Source: Streptomyces sp. WAC08241
Lineage (GTDB): Bacteria > Actinomycetota > Actinomycetes > Streptomycetales > Streptomycetaceae
NCBI GenBank assembly: GCA_007858575.1
Contig: CP042279.1
Location: 2,294,001-2,358,000 of the forward strand
Reading direction: 5' to 3'
DNA: 64,000 nt
Part shown: one piece after another, positions 10,162-19,583 of the stretch
How positions within the stretch are numbered: the first letter of the stretch is position 1
Layout: each line of letters opens with the position of its first letter
Translations under genes and position numbers: made by a program
Notes under the pieces: model-generated
What the model saw: only the letters and a program-made list of their open reading frames with translations
Database searches by the model: none
Told to the model about the DNA's origin: nothing

Positions 10162-12272
10162 TCAGGACTCCGGGACGACGCTCTCCGGGACGACGCTCTC
10201 GACGACGAACTCGCACCACACGCACTTGCCGCCGCCCCGCGACTCCACTCCCCACGCGTCGGAGAGCTGGTCCACCAGGAGCAGCCCCCGGCCGGAGACG
10301 CCCGCCTCCCCGGCCTCGCGGCGCCGGGGCAGGGCGCTGGACCGGTCCTCGACCTCCACCCGCAGCCGCCGCGTGGGCCCGGGGAGGACCCGCAGGGTCA
10401 CGATCGCCCCGCCGTCGGTGTGCATCAGGGCGTTGGTCATCAGCTCGTCGGCGACCAGCTCGATCTCGTCCGCGCGCTCCCCGCGCCCCAGGCCCGGACG
10501 GCGGCCCTGATCATGTGGCGGGCCGAGCGGAGCGCCTCCGGGTCGCTCTGGGCCACGTGCTGTTGGAACCGGCCGGCGCCGGGGCGGCGTACGTGCCGTG
10601 GCGGCGCAGCAGCAGGATCGCGACGTCGTCCTCGCCGCCCCGCTCGGCGACCACGTCGCACAGGTGGTCGGCGAGCTCCTGGAGGTCGGCGGGCCGCGCC
10701 GGACGAGGGAGGAGAGCCACTGGAGGCCCTCGTCGAGGTCGGCGCCCGGCTTCTCCACCAGGCCGTCGGTGTAGAGCAGCAGGGTCTGTCCGGGGTCCAG
10801 TTCGAGGGTGGTGACCGGGTAGTCGAGGCGGCCGAACTCCGCGGAGAGCCCGAGCGGGAGGCCTCCCTCGACCGGCAGCCTGCGGCACCGGCCGTCGGAC
10901 TCCCTGATCAGCGGGTCGACGTGCCCGGCGCGGACCAGTTGGACGACCCCGGTGCGGAGGTCGACCTCGGCGTACGTGCAGGTGGCGAAGCGCTCGGTGT
11001 CGAGTTCGTGCAGGAAGACGGAGGCCCGCGCCATCACCGTGGCCGGGGTGTGGCCCTCGGCCGCGTAGGCCCGCAGCACGATCCGCAACTGGCCCATGAC
11101 GGCCGCGGCGTGGGTGTCGTGGCCCTGGACGTCGCCGATGACGGCGCCGACCCGCCCGCCGGGCAGCGCGATGACGTCGTACCAGTCGCCGCCGATGTCC
11201 CGGCCGAGCCGGGCCGAGCGGTAGCGGACGGCGGTCTGGGCGCCGGGCACCTCCGGGATCCGGCGCGGGAGCATGGCCTGCTGGAGCCCCTCGGCGAGGT
11301 CGTGCTCCTGCTCGTACAGCATGGCCCGCTGGAGGCTCTGGGCGATGCTGCTGCCGAGGGCGACGAGCAGGGTCCGCTCGTCCTCGCTGAAGCCGTTCCG
11401 ATCGCTGTAGAGCAGTCCGAGCGCGCCGATCGGGCGGGCCTGGGCGATGAGCGGGAGGTAGGCGGCGGCGGTGACGCCGAGGCCGCTGATGTGGGGCCAG
11501 AGCACCGGATAGGACTCGGAGAAGTCGCGCGGCGAGTCGATGAACCGGGGGCGCAGGGTGCGGATCACCTCGCTCATCGGGTACGGCTCGTCCACGCGGG
11601 TGAAGCGGGTGCCGGGCACGAAGGCGCCCTCGGGGCCCTCGGCGACCAGGTGGATGCGGCCCGCCTCCAGGAGGCCCATGACGAGGCTGGCGGCGCCGAA
11701 GTGTTCGAGGGCGTGCGAGTCGTTGAGGAGGTCGATGACGTCCTTCACCGTACGGGCGTGGGCGAGGGCGGCCGTGGTGCCTCGACGACGCCGGCGCCTG
11801 CGGCGTCCTCGTCGAGGCCGAGCCGGGCGGCGGACTCGGTGAGTTCGTGGGTGGCGTCGCGCAGGACGCCGATGATCCGCACGGGGCGGCCGGTGGCGTC
11901 GCGGTGGACCATTCCCTGGGTGTGGGTCCACTGGTGGACGCCGTCGCGGCGGTGGATGCGGAAGTACGCGCCGTACTGGTCGCTGCCGTCCTTGAGCGCC
12001 TGCGCCACCAGGGCGTCGAGGCGGCTGGCCTCGTCGGGCAGCACCCGCGAGTTCAGGGACTCGGGGCGTCCGTCGTACTCCTCGCGGCCCACGTCGAAGA
12101 CGGCGAGGGCCGCGTCGTCCATCTCCATCGTCCCGGCGAGCAGGTCCCAGTCGAAGCCGCCCATCCGGAAGGCGGAGCCGTGCGCGGCGAGGATCGGGAT
12201 CCCTTCCGGCGCCCCCTCCGGCGCACGGCGGACCGGGCCGTTCGCCTCCCCGCCCCCGTTGCCCGCGCTCAT
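10162..12272 (-). CDS. PAS-GAF-SpoIIE phosphatase with C-terminal HATPase_c domain
   Basis: About 703 residues. The order is a PAS domain (FRIHRRDGVHQWTHTQG), a GAF domain (EGAFVPGTRF...PIGALGLLYSD), a SpoIIE/PP2C phosphatase with GGDWYDVIALPGGRVG and VIGDVQGHDTHAA, and a RsbW-like ATPase domain at the end (ADELMTNALMH...GRGLLLVDQL). This is the common Streptomyces fusion of anti-anti-sigma phosphatase and anti-sigma kinase, acting in cytoplasmic partner switching. Frameshifts near 11775, 10700, 10560 and 10490 break it. ATG 12272 gives the start MSAGNGGGEANG. Target proteins are unknown. Confidence 0.88.
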
Positions 12273-12334
12273 GGGGCCACGCTAGGCGCAGCACCGACCG
12301 TACGCACCACGGAGATCCGCTCCACCCCTCGGAT

Positions 12335-13471
12335 TCACCCCTCGAACGCCTCGAAGGTGCCGGGTCCGTCCGGCACCGTCCCGGACGGGAAGAGCTCCTC
12401 GGGCGGCAGCTCCCCGTCCGGCGGGGCGGGCGGCTCCTCGAACGGGTCGGGGAGGGGCTCGGTGTACGGGTCGGGGCCGGCTCCGTGGACGGGTCGGGGC
12501 CTCGGGGCCGGGTCCGTCGGGGCGTCGGGGGTCGGCGGCACGTCCTCCGGCGGGGCGGGGCGGTCGGGGGTGCTGGGGGCGGGGTGGCCGGGCCGGAGCC
12601 GTCCGGGTCGGGCGTGCCGGAGCCGTCCAGGGTGCACGCGTCCGGGTCGCAGGACGGCTCCACGGCGGGCTTGCGGTCCTCTCGCCGTCGCTGCCCGTCC
12701 GGCGCTCGATCCAGGTGCGGTCGGTGGCGTTCACGATGACCAGGCTGGCGACGACGGCGCCGGTCGGGCGGACGACGACCACGTGGTCGGTCGAAGGCGT
12801 CCCAGGGGACGCCCACGTAGACGCTGCCCCGGTCCGCGCCGGGGGCGCGGAGCGGGTTGCCGCCGGCGCAGCGGACGCGCGGGGAGCCGTACTGGTCGAC
12901 GAGGACGGCCGTGCCGCTCTCCAGGACGGCCTGGTGGGCCTCGGCCCGGCCGCCGCGGTAGCCGTGGGCGGTGACGCGGGCGTCCACGCGCAGGACGACC
13001 GGGGTCAGGCCGCGCAGCCAGGCGGCGACGCCGGCCTCGGGGACGCCGGAGGCCTCGGCGAAGGCCCGTGCCTTCTTCGCGTCCCCGGTGAGCAGGGAGA
13101 CCTGCCGTTCGACGTCGCAGCTTCCGACGGCGCGGGTGCCGCCGTAGAGGCCGGGCGTGGCGCCGTCGAGTTCGCGGGCCTGCCGCCCCTCGGAGGGCCC
13201 CGGGCGGGGTGGAGGGGCGGACGGTGTTGCGGACGGTGGAGGCGGTGAAGGGTCGGGCCCCGGGACGGCGGCCGCCTGGAGGAGGACGTCCTGGGCGGGG
13301 GCCGCGACGGGCCGTCCCGCGCTCCCGGCCCCGGTCCCGCCGGAGGAGCACCCGGCGAGCAGCAGGGCGGAGGCGAACGCGGCCCCGGCGAGGCGCGCGC
13401 CGTCGCGGGAGCGGTCGCGCCCCCGTGGGGAGCGGTGGGGTTCGCCGCGTCCGGCGGAGGGGTGAGCGCAC
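12335..13471 (-). CDS. DUF6777 lipoprotein
   Basis: Probable lipoprotein: a basic N-terminus, hydrophobic core and lipobox LLLAGC. The central region matches the Streptomyces DUF6777 pattern: TPGLYGGTRAVGSCDVERQ, then a helical part, LTPVVLRVD, and GNPLRAPG. A strand region VRPTGAVVASLVIVNATDRTW follows, then a long Pro/Asp/Glu-rich tail of over 80 residues ending GTFEAFEG. GTG 13471 has GGGAG six bases upstream; the frame changes near 13400, 12785 and 12625. It follows nothing on its strand and lies upstream of the SpoIIE phosphatase. Function unknown. Confidence 0.75.
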
Positions 13472-13599
13472 CTGGTACTCCCGACTTTCTCTCCCCGGGC
13501 CCGGGGCCCGGTTCCGGCCAGTCCCTCATGTCTGTCGCAGTGCGCGGGCACCCGCAAGCGGAGGGGGACCGACCGGGTCACCCCGCCGGAGAGAGCCGC

Positions 13600-13653
13600 T
13601 TGAACACGTTCAAGAAAAGTCCTACGCTCGACACGTCGCTTGAACACGTTCAA
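13600..13653 (+). promoter_or_regulatory. promoter flanked by two identical inverted-repeat operators
   Basis: TTGAACACGTTCAA (TTGAAC-N2-GTTCAA) occurs at 13600-13613 and again at 13640-13653, exactly 40 bases apart. The first copy supplies a good -35 (TTGAAC, 13600-13605), followed after 17 bases by a -10 TACGCT (13623-13628). The second copy lies just before the ribosome-binding region of the YndJ gene. The layout suggests repression by a dimeric regulator, perhaps TetR-like, that can bind both sites cooperatively. No regulator gene is adjacent. Confidence 0.75.
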
Positions 13654-13667
13654 ATGGGGGTGACGAC

Positions 13668-14555
13668 GTGACCGCGCTGTCGATGCTGGTGGCCCCGGTC
13701 GTGATGATCGGGATGTTCTGGGTGGTCCCGACGGGGCTCGCGCTCCTCGACGGCCCGAGACCTCCCGGCCTGGACCGGCTCCGGCGCGTCTGGCCGCTGC
13801 TCGCCGTCCCCGGCGCCCTCTCCCTCTGGCTGCCCCGCTCCGGCGCCTCGGCCGGCCTCGCCGCCGTCTACGCCCTCGCCACCCTGGCGCTCGCGTGCCA
13901 GGCACCGGCCCGGCTGATGCTGACCCGCTCGCTCCGGCCGCGGGAGGTCGCCGTCCTCACCGCCCTGGCCGCGCCCTCGGTCGCGGGCATCGCGCTCGTC
14001 GCGGAACGGGCCTCGTACCCGCTCCTCGGCTTCGACCTCGACCTGCTCGCGCTCACCGTCCCGCACTTCCACTTCGCGGGCTTCGCCGCCGCCCTGGTCG
14101 CCGGTCTCGTCTGCCGCGCCTCCGAGGACGGGCTCACCGCACGCTTCGCCGCGCTCAGCGTCCCCGCCGGCACCCTGCTCGTCCTGATCGGCTACTTCGT
14201 CGACGACTGGGCCGAACTGGCCGGTGCCGTCGTCCTCACCGCCGGCATGGCCGCGGTCGCCGTCCTGACCCTGCGCGAGCGCCGCGACCTCGCGGCCGAC
14301 GGGCCCACCCGCGCCCTGCTCGCCGTCTCCGCCCTCGTCCTCGTCGTCACCATGCTGCTCGCCCTGGACTGGGCGCTCGGCGAGGCCACCGACTTCCCGC
14401 ACCTCGACCTGACCTGGACGGCCGCGACCCACGGCCTGGGTAACGCCCTCGGCTTCGCCGTCTGCGCCCTGCTCGCCCGCCGCCGCCTGCGGGCCGGCGA
14501 CGGGGCCGGCGCCACCATCACCCCCACCCGCCCGCGAACGGAGATCCCGGCATGA
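13668..14555 (+). CDS. YndJ-family membrane protein
   Basis: Intact 295-residue polytopic membrane protein, GTG 13668. The hydrophobic pattern indicates about eight helices; the segment LTVPHFHFAGF in the middle and THGLGNALGFAVCALLARRR near the end are characteristic of YndJ proteins. Function is not established. It is the first gene of an operon: its stop overlaps the DUF1990 start by four bases (ATGA). Expression is likely governed by the two TTGAACACGTTCAA sites upstream. Confidence 0.8.
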   Translation: MTALSMLVAPVVMIGMFWVVPTGLALLDGPRPPGLDRLRRVWPLLAVPGALSLWLPRSGASAGLAAVYALATLALACQAPARLMLTRSLRPREVAVLTALAAPSVAGIALVAERASYPLLGFDLDLLALTVPHFHFAGFAAALVAGLVCRASEDGLTARFAALSVPAGTLLVLIGYFVDDWAELAGAVVLTAGMAAVAVLTLRERRDLAADGPTRALLAVSALVLVVTMLLALDWALGEATDFPHLDLTWTAATHGLGNALGFAVCALLARRRLRAGDGAGATITPTRPRTEIPA

Positions 14556-15103
14556 CCCGCCTCCTGAAGGACCTCTCCCGGCCCGACCGCCACCGTCCGG
14601 GCCCGACCTACCGCGAGGTCGGCGCCACCCGCACCCCCGAAGCGCTCCCCGAGGGCTACCACCACCTGCGGTACGGCGCGGTCGTCGGCCACGGCCGGGC
14701 TGCCTTCGCGACGGCGGGCACCGCCGTCACCGCCTGGCGGATGCACCGCCGCTCCGGCGCGGGCCTCGTGGCCGACGCCGACCGCGCGGGGCCCGGCGTC
14801 CGCGTGGAGGTGTCGGCGGGCGTCGGCCGCTTCCGGCTCGCCGTCCCCTGCGCGGTGATCTGGACGGCGTACGAGAAGGACCGCACCGGCTTCGCGTACG
14901 GCACCCTCGCCGGCCATCCGGAGCGCGGCGAGGAGTCCTTCCTCGTGACGCTCGAACCGGACGGCACCGTCCGGTTCACGGTCACCGCCTTCAGCCGCCC
15001 GGCCGTCTGGTACACCCGGCTGGCCGGTCCCCTGGTCCCGCTCCTCCAGCGCGCGTACGCCCGCCGACTCGCCCGGACCCTGCGGCGTCTCGTCAGGGCG
15101 TGA
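14552..15103 (+). CDS. DUF1990 family protein
   Basis: Intact 183-residue soluble protein. The DUF1990 core is seen as EGYHHLRYGAVVGHGRAAF, followed by CAVIWTAYEKDRTGFAYGTL and HPERGEESFLVTLEPDGTVRF, and a helical end rich in Arg. Structure of the family is START-like or lipocalin-like by prediction; no reaction is known. Translationally coupled to the upstream YndJ gene. Confidence 0.85.
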   Translation: MTRLLKDLSRPDRHRPGPTYREVGATRTPEALPEGYHHLRYGAVVGHGRAAFATAGTAVTAWRMHRRSGAGLVADADRAGPGVRVEVSAGVGRFRLAVPCAVIWTAYEKDRTGFAYGTLAGHPERGEESFLVTLEPDGTVRFTVTAFSRPAVWYTRLAGPLVPLLQRAYARRLARTLRRLVRA

Positions 15104-15125
15104 TCCCCGACCGATACTGGAGGCG

Positions 15126-16548
15126 ATGGAGTGGTTCACGGCACCCGACCTCTGGCTGAGCCGGATCGTCTTCCAGCGCGGCCTGGCCGGGCTCTACTTC
15201 ATGGCGTTCCTGTCGGCCGCCCTCCAGTTCCGGGCGCTGATCGGGGAGCGCGGCATGCTCCCGGTGCCGGAGTACGTGCGCCGGACCCGGCCGCGCCACA
15301 CGCCCTCGCTCTTCCACTGGCGCTACTCCGACCGCCTGTTCGCGGCGGTCTCTGGACCGGCGCCGCCCTGGCGCTCGCCCTGGTGGCGGGCGCCGGGGAC
15401 GCCGTGCCGCTGCCGGTGTCGATGCTCCTGTGGCTGGTCCTCTGGGCGCTCTACCTGTCGATCGTGAACGTGGGCCAGACCTGGTACGCCTTCGGCTGGG
15501 AGTCGCTGCTCCTGGAGACCGGGTTCCTGGCCGTGTTCCTCGGCAACGACGACACGGCCCCGCCCCTCCTGGTGCTCCTGCTGCTGCGCTGGCTGCTCTT
15601 CCGGGTCGAGTTCGGGGCCGGGCTCATCAAGATCCGCGGCGACCGCTGCTGGCGGGACCTGACCTGCCTCTGCCACCACCACGAGACCCAGCCGATGCCC
15701 GGCCCGCTGAGCTGGTTCTTCCACCACCTCCCCGTCCGCTGCACAAGGCGGAGGCGGCGGCCAACCACGTCGTCCAGCTCGTCGTGCCGTTCTTCCTCTT
15801 CGCCCCGCAGCCGGTGGCCACGGTGGCGGCCGGACTGATGGTGGTCACCCAGCTCTGGCTGGTGCTCTCGGGCAACTTCGCCTGGCTGAACTGGATCACC
15901 ATCGTGCTCGCCCTCTCCGCCGTGGACGCCTCCCCGCTCACCGGCGACCACCCGCAGCCGGACCCGCCGCTCTGGTACGCCGCCCCGGTCGTCGCGGTGA
16001 CCGCGCTCGTCCTGGTCCGCAGCTACCGCCCGGCGCGCAACCTGCTCTCCCGGAACCAGGCGATGAACCGCTCGTACGACCCGTTCCACCTGGTCAACAG
16101 CTACGGCGCGTTCGGCACGGTCGGCCGGGTCCGGGACGAGATCGTGGTCGAGGGCACCGACGACCCGGCGCCGCACGAGGGCACCGTCTGGCGGGAGTAC
16201 GGCTTCCGGGGCAAGCCGGGCGACCCGCGCCGGCTGCCGCGGCAGTTCGCCCCGTACCACCTGCGGCTCGACTGGCTGATGTGGTTCGCGGCGCTCTCGC
16301 CGGGGTACGCGCGCGCGTGGTTCGGGCCCTTCGTGGAGCGGCTGCTCGACGGCGACCGGGACACCCTGCGGCTGCTCGCCCACAACCCGTTCCCGGACGC
16401 GCCGCCGGTCCACGTCCGCGCCCGGCTCTACCGCTACCGCTACACGACCTGGCGCGAGCTGCGCGCGACCGGGGCGTGGTGGCACCGGACGCCACTGCGG
16501 GAGTACCTGCCGCCGACCCGGCTGCGGAAGCCCGTGGGTGGCCCCTGA
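15126..16548 (+). CDS. lipase maturation factor (LMF1) family protein
   Basis: About 474 residues with several membrane helices. Family hallmarks are SIVNVGQTWYAFGWESLLLE, RVEFGAGLIKIRGDRCWRDL, CLCHHHETQPMPGPLSWFFH, and a soluble C-terminal domain with REYGFRGKPGDPRRLPRQFAPYH split across the usual spacing. In animals LMF1 helps fold lipases in the ER; the bacterial role is unknown. Frameshifts occur near 15350 and 15745. Starts 23 bases after the DUF1990 stop, so it is the third gene of the operon. It ends just before a strong hairpin. Confidence 0.88.
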
Positions 16549-16563
16549 GACCCTTGGGACGTG

Positions 16564-16599
16564 CCGGTGCCCCGGCCGGAAGTGCGGCCGGGGCACCGG
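16564..16599 (+). terminator. strong intrinsic-type hairpin after the lipase maturation factor gene
   Basis: A perfect 15-bp stem, CCGGTGCCCCGGCCG paired with CGGCCGGGGCACCGG, with a six-base loop, starts 16 bases after the stop at 16548. There is no U-tract, as usual for Streptomyces. It also ends the convergent small gene at 16622-16798. Confidence 0.85.
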
Positions 16600-16621
16600 G
16601 GGATCACTTCGGGGCGTCGGC

Positions 16622-16798
16622 TCAGTCGATGCCCGGCAGGATGTGGGGCTCGGCGAGGTCCTCCTCGTAGCCCGCGAGCCGGATCGGGGCCGAGCGGGCC
16701 CAGACTTCGAGGCTTCCCAGCTCGCCCTTGCGACGCGGCCGCTCGGTCGATGGGGTCGGTCGCGATTCCTGCTTGGTCAGTTCGGTGTCACCGCGCAC
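16622..16798 (-). CDS. small conserved-looking protein, about 58 residues
   Basis: The C-terminal half, KGELGSLEVWARSAPIRLAG then YEEDLAEPHILPGID, has strongly coding-like composition and no low complexity; the N-terminal part is polar. GTG 16798 overlaps AAGGAG. A better-spaced GTG at 16790 would need one extra base, and would give VTPELTKQES, so a sequence error near 16780 is likely. I do not recognise a function. It is convergent with the lipase maturation factor gene. Confidence 0.5.
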   Translation of the reverse strand: MRGDTELTKQESRPTPSTERPRRKGELGSLEVWARSAPIRLAGYEEDLAEPHILPGID

Positions 16799-16801
16799 TC
16801 C

Positions 16802-16942
16802 TTAGTGTCGCGCTACCTGTAGGACAAGTGCCGTGCGGTCGCGGTGGCGCCGTTCGTCGGGCGGGACCGCGGCCTTGGTGGCGGGCCAGTCCCGGGCCGG
16901 CCGTGAGGAAGGTGTGTCTCCTCGGTGGCCGACCGTGGACAT
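16802..16942 (-). CDS. possible 46-residue ORF directly upstream of the small protein gene
   Basis: From ATG 16942 an open frame rich in Arg and Pro runs to TAA 16802, ending four bases before the next gene. No family is recognised. It could be a leader ORF or simply the untranslated leader of 16622-16798. Given for completeness only. Confidence 0.2.
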   Translation of the reverse strand: MSTVGHRGDTPSSRPARDWPATKAAVPPDERRHRDRTALVLQVARH

Positions 16943-16944
16943 CA

Positions 16945-16972
16945 GAGTAACCAAATGAGCGCGTATGCGCTC
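16945..16972 (-). promoter_or_regulatory. possible promoter with inverted repeat
   Basis: On the minus strand an extended -10-like TTACTC (16945-16950) lies just downstream of the perfect inverted repeat GAGCGC-N4-GCGCTC (16957-16972). It is suitably placed to drive the small genes at 16622-16942. Low confidence because no clear -35 is visible. Confidence 0.35.
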
Positions 16973-17014
16973 TACCGGGCCCGGAAGTGTGACGCGTTCG
17001 GGTGAAATAAGCGA

Positions 17015-17047
17015 AAGAGCGCCCCACCTGGCCGGTGGGGCGCTCTT
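17015..17047 (-). terminator. intrinsic-type hairpin after the SDR gene
   Basis: Perfect 14-bp stem, AAGAGCGCCCCACC paired with GGTGGGGCGCTCTT, with loop TGGCC, located 44 bases beyond the SDR stop at 17091. A-rich sequence on its plus-strand left side becomes a short U-rich tail for minus-strand transcripts. Confidence 0.88.
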
Positions 17048-17090
17048 GCCGGAACGGGAGCGCCGGGCTGTTCGCCGACGCGGGGCCGGA

Positions 17091-18562
17091 CTACCAGTTG
17101 CCGGGGGCGTAGTCCTTGAGGAAGACGCCGTACAGGTCCTCGCCCGCCTCGCCGCGCACGACCGGGTCGTAGACCCGGGCCGCGCCGTCGACCAGGTCGA
17201 GCGGGGCGTGGAAGCCCTCTCCGCGAGGCGCAACTTGTCGAAGTGCGGACGCTCGTCGGTGATCCAGCCGGTGTCGACGGAGGTCATGAGGATGCCGTCG
17301 GTCTGGAACATCTCCTGGGCGCTGGTCCGCGTCACCATGTTCATCGCGGCCTTCGCCGCGTTGGTGTTCGGGTGCCCGGCGCCCTTGTAGCCGCGGCCGA
17401 AGACGCCCTCCATCGCGGAGACGTTCACGACGTAGGCGCGCCCGCTGGCCGCCTTGCGCGCGGCCTCGGCCATCACCGGCCGCAACTTGCTGATCAGGAT
17501 GAACGGCGCCGTGTAGTTGCAGAGCTGCGTCTCCAGGAGCTCCACCGGGGAGATCTGGTCGATGCTCTGCACCCAGGTGTTGGTGTCGACGACGTCCGGC
17601 ACGAGGCCGCCCGCGTCGATGGCGGTGCCGTCGAGGTGCCGGGCGATGCTGGCGTTGCCCGCGACCAGGGCGAGGTCCGCGACCTTCTGGGCCTCCAGGC
17701 CGCTCGTGCCGAGCGGCAGCGCGGCGATGCCGTCCACCGCGCCCGAGTTGAAGGCGCCGATGACGTGGTGGAGGGCAGCTCGCCGGCGGGCAGCGGGGCG
17801 CTCTCGCCCTCGACCAGGGCGGCGTACGCGGAGGGCAGGCGGCGCACGGTCTGGGTCGCGTTGTTGATGAGGATGTCCAGCGGACCGGCCTCGGTCACCT
17901 GGTCGGCGAGGGCCACGGCCTGGGCCGGGTCGCGCAGGTCGATGCCGACGACCTCCAGGCGGTGCAGCCAGTCCGCGGAGTCCTCCATCGCCTTGAAGCG
18001 GCGGATGGCGTCCTTGGGGAAGCGGGTGGTGACGGTGGTGGGCGCCGTCGCGCAGCAGCCGCAGCGCGATGTACATGCCGATCTTGGCGCGGCCGCCGGT
18101 GAGCAGGGCGCGCTTGCCGGTGAGGTCGGCGCGGGCCTCCCGCTTGGTCCGGTTCTCGGCGGCGCACTTCTGGCAGAGCTGGTGGTAGAAGTAGTCGACC
18201 TCGACGAACCGCGTCTTGCAGACGTAGCAGGAGCGGGGGCGCTGGAGTATGCCCGCGATCCGGCCCTCCTCGGTGACGGAGGTGGGCAGCAGGCCCTCGG
18301 TCTCGTCGTCGATGCGCTGCGCGGAGCCGGTGGCCGTGGCCTCGGTGACCGCCTTGTCGTTGGCGGTCTTGGCGGCCCGGCGCTCCTGGCGGCGGCGCTG
18401 CTTCACGGTCCGGTAGATCCCGGCGGTGGCGCGCCGGACGCGGATCGCGTCCGGGTGGTCGACCTCCAGCGCGTCGAGCTCGTCGAGGACGCCGAGGCAG
18501 ACGGCCAGGCGCTCGGGGTCGATGCCCGGCCCGTGGTCCTGGGTTTCTTCGGTCACCGTCAT
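17091..18562 (-). CDS. short-chain dehydrogenase/reductase with N-terminal Cys4 zinc-binding module
   Basis: About 490 residues, much longer than a classical SDR. An N-terminal helical region (to about residue 105) precedes a Cys4 module (CYVCKTRF...LCQKC), then a Rossmann domain starting GKRALLTGGRAKIGMYIALR with ILINNATQTVRR and VVNVSAMEGVFGRG. At the catalytic YxxxK position the sequence is TNAAK, so the canonical Tyr appears absent. Frameshifts lie near 18045, 17775 and 17222; the true C-terminus is VFLKDYAPGNW. ATG 18562 is the start. Related long SDRs occur widely in actinomycetes and fungi; the substrate is unknown. Confidence 0.82.
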
Positions 18563-18655
18563 GGCCTTCGGGTTCTCGTTCGCTCGTGCGTCGCCGCTCT
18601 CGGAGTGTCGCCGCTCTCGGGCTCTCGCCGTCGTCGGGCTTTCGAAAGGGCGAGT

Positions 18656-19363
18656 TTACGGAGCGGGGGCCGCGCCTCCAAACCCGTTCGGGGGCGTGGT
18701 CGAAGACACAGTCGCCGCACAGTCCGCCGCCGGGACAGCGGTAGTAGAGGCAGCAGCTCGCGCGGCGCAGCCGGGGCCGCGGACCGTGCCGGCGAGGTCG
18801 GGGTGGTCGAGGAGCTCGGCGACCAGGGCGGCGGCCCGGTCGGCCGCGTCGGGCCTGCCGTGGGCGCGGGCCCAGCGGGTCAGTTCGCGCAGGGCACCGG
18901 CGAGGGCGGAGCCGGCGTTGCCCCAGAGCAGCCGGGTCGCCATCCGGCCGTCGCGGCGCAGGGCCGCGTGGAGCGGGACGAGGTGGGCCTCCTGGACGGC
19001 CGCGCGGAGGTCGGCGGCGGTGGCGGGGCGGGTCGCGGAGCCGGCCCACCACAGGTCGTCGGGGAGGTCAGGGCCCCGTCCCAGTGCAGCTCGGCCGGGT
19101 CCAGGTCGGGGAAGCGGCCGTACAGGGCGGCGGGGCCGAGGGCGGTGGACCAGAGGCGGGCCGCGAGCCCGAGGTGGGCGACGGAGGCTCCGACGCGCCG
19201 CTCGGGGGCGGCGAGCCGGGCGGCGACCCGGTCCACGCGCGCGGTGAGGGGGCCGTCCTCCCCGCGTAGATCCGGGCGAGCGGTAGGTGGGCGCCGCCGG
19301 AAGGCGGCGGGTGGTCCGCAGGGCGAAGAACCCGCCCACCGATCCGCTCTCGACGAGATCCAT
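18656..19363 (-). CDS. (2Fe-2S)-binding FhuF-like protein
   Basis: About 237 residues. The C-terminal cluster-binding motif RRASCCLYYRCPGGGLCGDC (CC-x10-C-x2-C form) is diagnostic of FhuF-type ferric-siderophore reductases. The middle part (DDLWWAGSATRP...LLWGNAGSALAGAL) also fits. Probable role is one-electron reduction of ferric siderophore in the cytoplasm. ATG 19363 has a purine-rich GGGGGCCGG before it. Frameshifts lie near 19290, 19070, 18770 and 18690. No siderophore uptake genes are adjacent. Confidence 0.82.
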   Translation of the reverse strand: MDLVESGSVGGFFALRTTRRLPAAPTYRSPGSTRGGRPPHRARGPGRRPARRPRAARRSLRRPPRARGPPLVHRPRPRRPVRPLPRPGPGRAALGRGPDLPDDLWWAGSATRPATAADLRAAVQEAHLVPLHAALRRDGRMATRLLWGNAGSALAGALRELTRWARAHGRPDAADRAAALVAELLDHPDLAGTVRGPGCAARAAASTTAVPAADCAATVSSTTPPNGFGGAAPAP

Positions 19364-19583
19364 CCGGCCCCCACGCTCCTGCTTCGTACCGTCGTCCGTC
19401 CCGGGCCCGGTCACGGCCCGGCGCCCACGGTAGCGCCCCCGGCGAAGGCCGGAGGACCGCTTCGCACCGGTTGCGCCTGCGGGGCGTACGCCCCGGGATG
19501 TACGCGGGGGTCCCGTACTGCGGGAGGGGTACGGGCGAAGGGGTCCTCCGGTACGACGACGTGAACGGCCCGGGAGGAGGATC

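Noticed and set aside
10162..13905. Single minus-strand open frame of 1247 codons
   Set aside because: It reads through the SpoIIE phosphatase and the DUF6777 lipoprotein in one frame only by chance in GC-rich DNA; a proper start (ATG 12272) and stop (12335) separate the two genes.
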